Shown in pieces: positions 61,103-64,000 of a DNA stretch of 64,000 nt. A model generated the notes under the pieces. That model saw only the letters and a program-made list of their open reading frames with translations, was not told where the DNA came from and ran no database searches. The DNA is taken from positions 4,960,001 through 5,024,000 of the forward strand of contig CP075495.1 in NCBI GenBank assembly GCA_021613535.1, given 5' to 3'. The position numbers and the translations under genes are program-made. The stretch comes from Adineta vaga. Taxonomy: Eukaryota > Rotifera. Each line of letters begins with the position of its first letter. Positions within the stretch are counted from its first letter, which is position 1.

Positions 61103-62220
61103 TTAGCGATTAATCATTGTCTCTGTATGATCGGTTTCATCAAATTGATCAGCATATGAATGTTTAATGAAACATTCAATGAACCATTGTTTTAACGGAT
61201 TACAAAGAATCAAACAGATAACAAATGGAAGAAAAATGCAACGAAAATTGTAAACGAATAACATTGTTTGAAGATAGTTCACTTGTGTATCCGAATTGTT
61301 ATAATCGATATCATCGACAATAAAATGTAAGAGTAGTAAAACTAATTCAAATAAAATAACACTCGACGCAAGTGAGAAATAAAATTTTGTATTAACACTT
61401 AATGTTACTAACGAACGTTGTTGAAAACAAGGTAAACAACATTGAGATAGGATCATTCCGACTAAAACTAATGCAATTATTCCGAACATAACATATTCAA
61501 ACCAATATTGCATAATATAGAAGGATATAATTTCTCCATAGGTTCCAATATTCATCAAACGATAACAGTATTGAAATGTCAAGATACTCTCCGCTGAATT
61601 GTAATCCGTATCAGGATTATCTTGACGAAATATTGTATTGTTACTTGATGAATTATTCTTGACGAACTTTATCACTTCATATAATCGAATGAAAAGAATT
61701 AAACAAATACCCAAAACTATTGATAAAAGAAAACCTTTTTGAAATAATAATTTATGTTTAGCCGTACGAAATAGAAATTTTCCTAGGAATTTTGTTGAAA
61801 TTCGTTCAAGACTAAACAATAATGTTAAATAAAGTCCAAATGGTTTTGCAAATGTTGAAACATAGACAATAAAACGACATGAATGAATCGATAAATTTGG
61901 TTCACCTGATCCAGCTAACATATATGGATTAATTAAAATAGAACCCATATTTACTAAACAAATCAGAGAAATAATTAGAAAAAATGGTGTACGTTTTGTT
62001 TGTAATGATGCTGGAGCAAATAAATATAATATTGGAAGAATTAAAGAAACGATTATACCAATAGACCAAGTAAAAAAATAATAATAAAAGAAAATGATTG
62101 AATCAAAACGATCGATTGAACTATAACCGATATAATACGATTTCTAGAGAATTTATATAAATGAGAAAGATATGAGAAGACTTTCTTTTCTATTGAACTT
62201 ACTGCTGCAATCCAATTCAT
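61103..62220 (-). CDS. Seven-transmembrane, rhodopsin-like G-protein-coupled receptor
   Basis: Two exons (62220-62203, 62143-61103; phase 0) give 352 aa with seven hydrophobic helices. Features: a short extracellular N-terminus, a cysteine at the head of TM3 (SIHSCRF) and one in extracellular loop 2 (FQYCYRLM) that can form the usual disulfide, ERI in place of DRY at the end of TM3 (LFSLERISTK), N-glycosylation sites in loop 2 (NNSSSNN), and a TM7 ending CNPLKQWF in place of NPxxY. The ligand is unknown. The departures at DRY and NPxxY suggest a lineage-specific family, perhaps chemosensory or peptide-binding; that is inference. The small first exon holds only six codons. Confidence 0.88.
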
Positions 62221-62572
62221 GATGATTGATAGAAAGTTATGTTGTGAATAGATAGGTGGTTTCTTTTTTTTAAAGTTGTGTTCGTAAATGAAACAAGAGA
62301 TAAGAACATGATGATTATTTTAATTGAAAAGAAATTTGAGATAGTTATATAAAATGTATGTTCCTATTGATTCATTGTATGTGATTAATAAATATAAGAA
62401 GTACAAAGATCTAAATATGATGGTTTAAATACTTTGCGTACGTTTCTTTTCATGATGCTATGGGAGAAAAAAACCTAATCTTTCAACTAAAACATACATT
62501 TTATTAGAATAGCTATAAAACAATATCTATTGAAACATGAATTCAAACTGAATGAAAACGTTCTTTTTCCTC
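62221..62572. other. Spacer between GPCR and UNC93-like genes
   Basis: AT-rich, no feature recognised; likely holds the GPCR promoter and the UNC93-like 3' UTR, both genes being on the minus strand. Confidence 0.5.
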
Positions 62573-64000
62573 TCAAAATGAGGTAATAATAGTTGATTGT
62601 GTTAAATCAGCAGGCACCGCTGGTTTTTCATCTTGTACTTTTTTCTTCTTTCGTCGCTCCTTAATATCAATAATTGTGTAACATATCATAGATACTGTAA
62701 GTACGCATATTAGAATAGCATGCGCATATTTAATACGTATTCGTGGAGTATAAACATAAGCAATAACATATCCAAGTGATTCCCATAGACGAAAATTCGA
62801 AAATGCTGATTCATGTTCTGTAAATAAAACACCATATGTTGCACTAACTATTTACAATAAAGAGAAGTGTAAAGATTATTTAGTTTTTGAAAAACTTTCT
62901 TTACTTTGTGTTTGCCAACAACCATCTGCTATTCCCCATAAACCAGCGAGAATAAAAAATACCCATAATTGATTTTCTCGTGGCACCCAAAGAAGCATAG
63001 TTATGATTAATGCATAATTAATTATAGCAGCCAAAATAAGACAATATATTCGATCAATATGTTTAGCAATATAACCAAAACTAAAACTACTCAATGCATC
63101 ACATATACCAAAAACGATCATGATTAGACCAACGTATTTAATTCCAACAGCACAGGTTATAAAGCCCTAAAAACGAATCATTTGATTTACATGAAATTAA
63201 ATTTAGAATATTACTTTTGTGAATTGTGCAGCGATATAGGTTTGTTCAAAACCAGACCAAAGAGTAAATGGAATTAATAAAATTTGATTAGGATGTTTCA
63301 AATGTTTAAATGTTGAAGCCAAATGACTCAATGAATTCTTCAACGATCCTTTAATTCCACCTAGATTGTATTCAATTCATACTTTCAAGAATGTTTACTC
63401 AAAATAATCAAACATGTGACACTAACCTTTTGATTTTGTTTTTGTTCGTCTTTGATCAAGTAGAACACCAACTAGAATAATACTTGCTACAGCTAAACCA
63501 ATATAGATATAACATAATGTAAAGACCTTCAATAATAAATAAAATAGATCATTTCATTATTTTTCAAATGTAGATGACTTCATACTAGTTTCCTTGGTAC
63601 AGGATCATTCTCGACACCATGAAATTCTTTTTCTAAGAATTGTGCACCACATTGATATTCATTAACTATTGTACTTGCATTTGTTGAATCATTTGAATAC
63701 GATTTTTGAACAAGACTATCGGTTGATTCTCCATTATCAAGTGTTGGTTTTGGTGTCGGTCGTAAGACTAAATAACTGATCAGATTACCCCATATTTGAC
63801 CTTGTCACAAAACAAATCAAAAACATAAATACATGACTCATTGAATTCAATCAGTTTGTCATACTCGTTTGAAAACAAGCAAAGAATATACCAAAAAATT
63901 GTGTGACACCCGTGGCAGATTGTTTTCCTTTTGACTCGGCATTGAGCATTCCAATTTGTGTTACATACGCACCTTGAGATGTCCATAATGGTGCGCCAGC
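62573..64000 (-). CDS. UNC93-like major facilitator protein, 5' end outside window
   Basis: Six exons (64000-63892 truncated, 63800-63586, 63526-63427, 63360-63215, 63166-62905, 62847-62573) run in matched phases to the stop, covering roughly the last 370 residues. Diagnostic UNC93A-type blocks: APLWTSQGAYVTQIG, GQIWGNLISYLVL, LIPFTLWSGFEQ, GFITCAVGIKYVG, and the terminal ADGCWQTQ...YGVLF...FRLWESLGYVIAY. At least eight membrane helices are visible. UNC93 proteins are MFS-fold membrane proteins; in worms UNC-93 regulates a two-pore potassium channel and in vertebrates UNC93B1 traffics Toll-like receptors. The role of UNC93A-type members is less clear. The basic tail (KERRKKKK) is cytosolic. 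The start codon is beyond position 64000. Confidence 0.93.

Noticed and set aside
1-64000. Bdelloid-type spliced-leader gene or telomeric repeats
   Set aside because: No copy of the spliced-leader sequence as I remember it and no telomere-like array was noticed on either strand by eye.

Overview
This is an intron-rich, AT-rich (roughly 70% A+T by eye) animal nuclear contig. Most genes have short GT-AG introns of about 40-130 nt, and the spacers are packed with microsatellites. The gene content is metazoan: a CD36/LIMP-2-type scavenger receptor, an NCAM/Fasciclin-II-type adhesion molecule, a TRAF, an innexin, a Kunitz protein, an SLC5 symporter, a rhodopsin-like GPCR and an UNC93 relative. Innexins exclude plants and fungi. 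The codon use, the tiny introns and the NHL-EGF surface protein would fit a bdelloid rotifer such as Rotaria, but that assignment is an inference. No prokaryotic feature, rRNA, convincing tRNA or CRISPR array was seen.

Layout: 1-773 (-) is the 3'-truncated part of an unrecognised gene. 3624-4370 (-) is a myristoylation-type unknown protein with several possible upstream first exons as far as about 9.4 kb. 10827-11423 (+) is a small secreted protein. 12086-13710 (+) is a CD36-family receptor. 14062-17400 (-) is an NHL/mucin/EGF membrane protein in which every intron is phase 1. 18163-23388 (-) is an NCAM-like protein with five Ig and two FN3 domains and candidate micro-exons. 23.4-29.3 kb is non-coding as far as I can tell. 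29329-30717 (+) is a RING-less TRAF. 31813-32184 (+) is a possible gene fragment. 32461-33672 (-) is a myristoylation-type propeller-like protein. 34250-37324 (-) is an eight-exon gene derived from a DDE transposase-like family. 38368-38973 (-) is a secreted Kunitz protein. 39942-42090 (-) is an innexin with an apparent one-base frameshift. 42555-48380 (-) is a small unknown gene with two possible 3' ends. 48.4-54.9 kb is a microsatellite-rich spacer. 54910-56410 (-) is an unknown acidic protein. 57278-59878 (+) is a 17-exon SLC5 symporter. 60168-60760 (-) is a small unknown protein. 61103-62220 (-) is a GPCR. 62573-64000 (-) is an UNC93-like transporter cut by the window edge.

The genes do not form an operon or an obvious pathway cluster. 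Several encode surface or membrane-associated products (adhesion molecule, scavenger receptor, innexin, GPCR, transporters, two myristoylation candidates), but the strands are mixed and the spacing is large. Exon models were built by hand from splice sites and reading phase. Nearly all close to an exact multiple of three; the innexin is the only clear exception.
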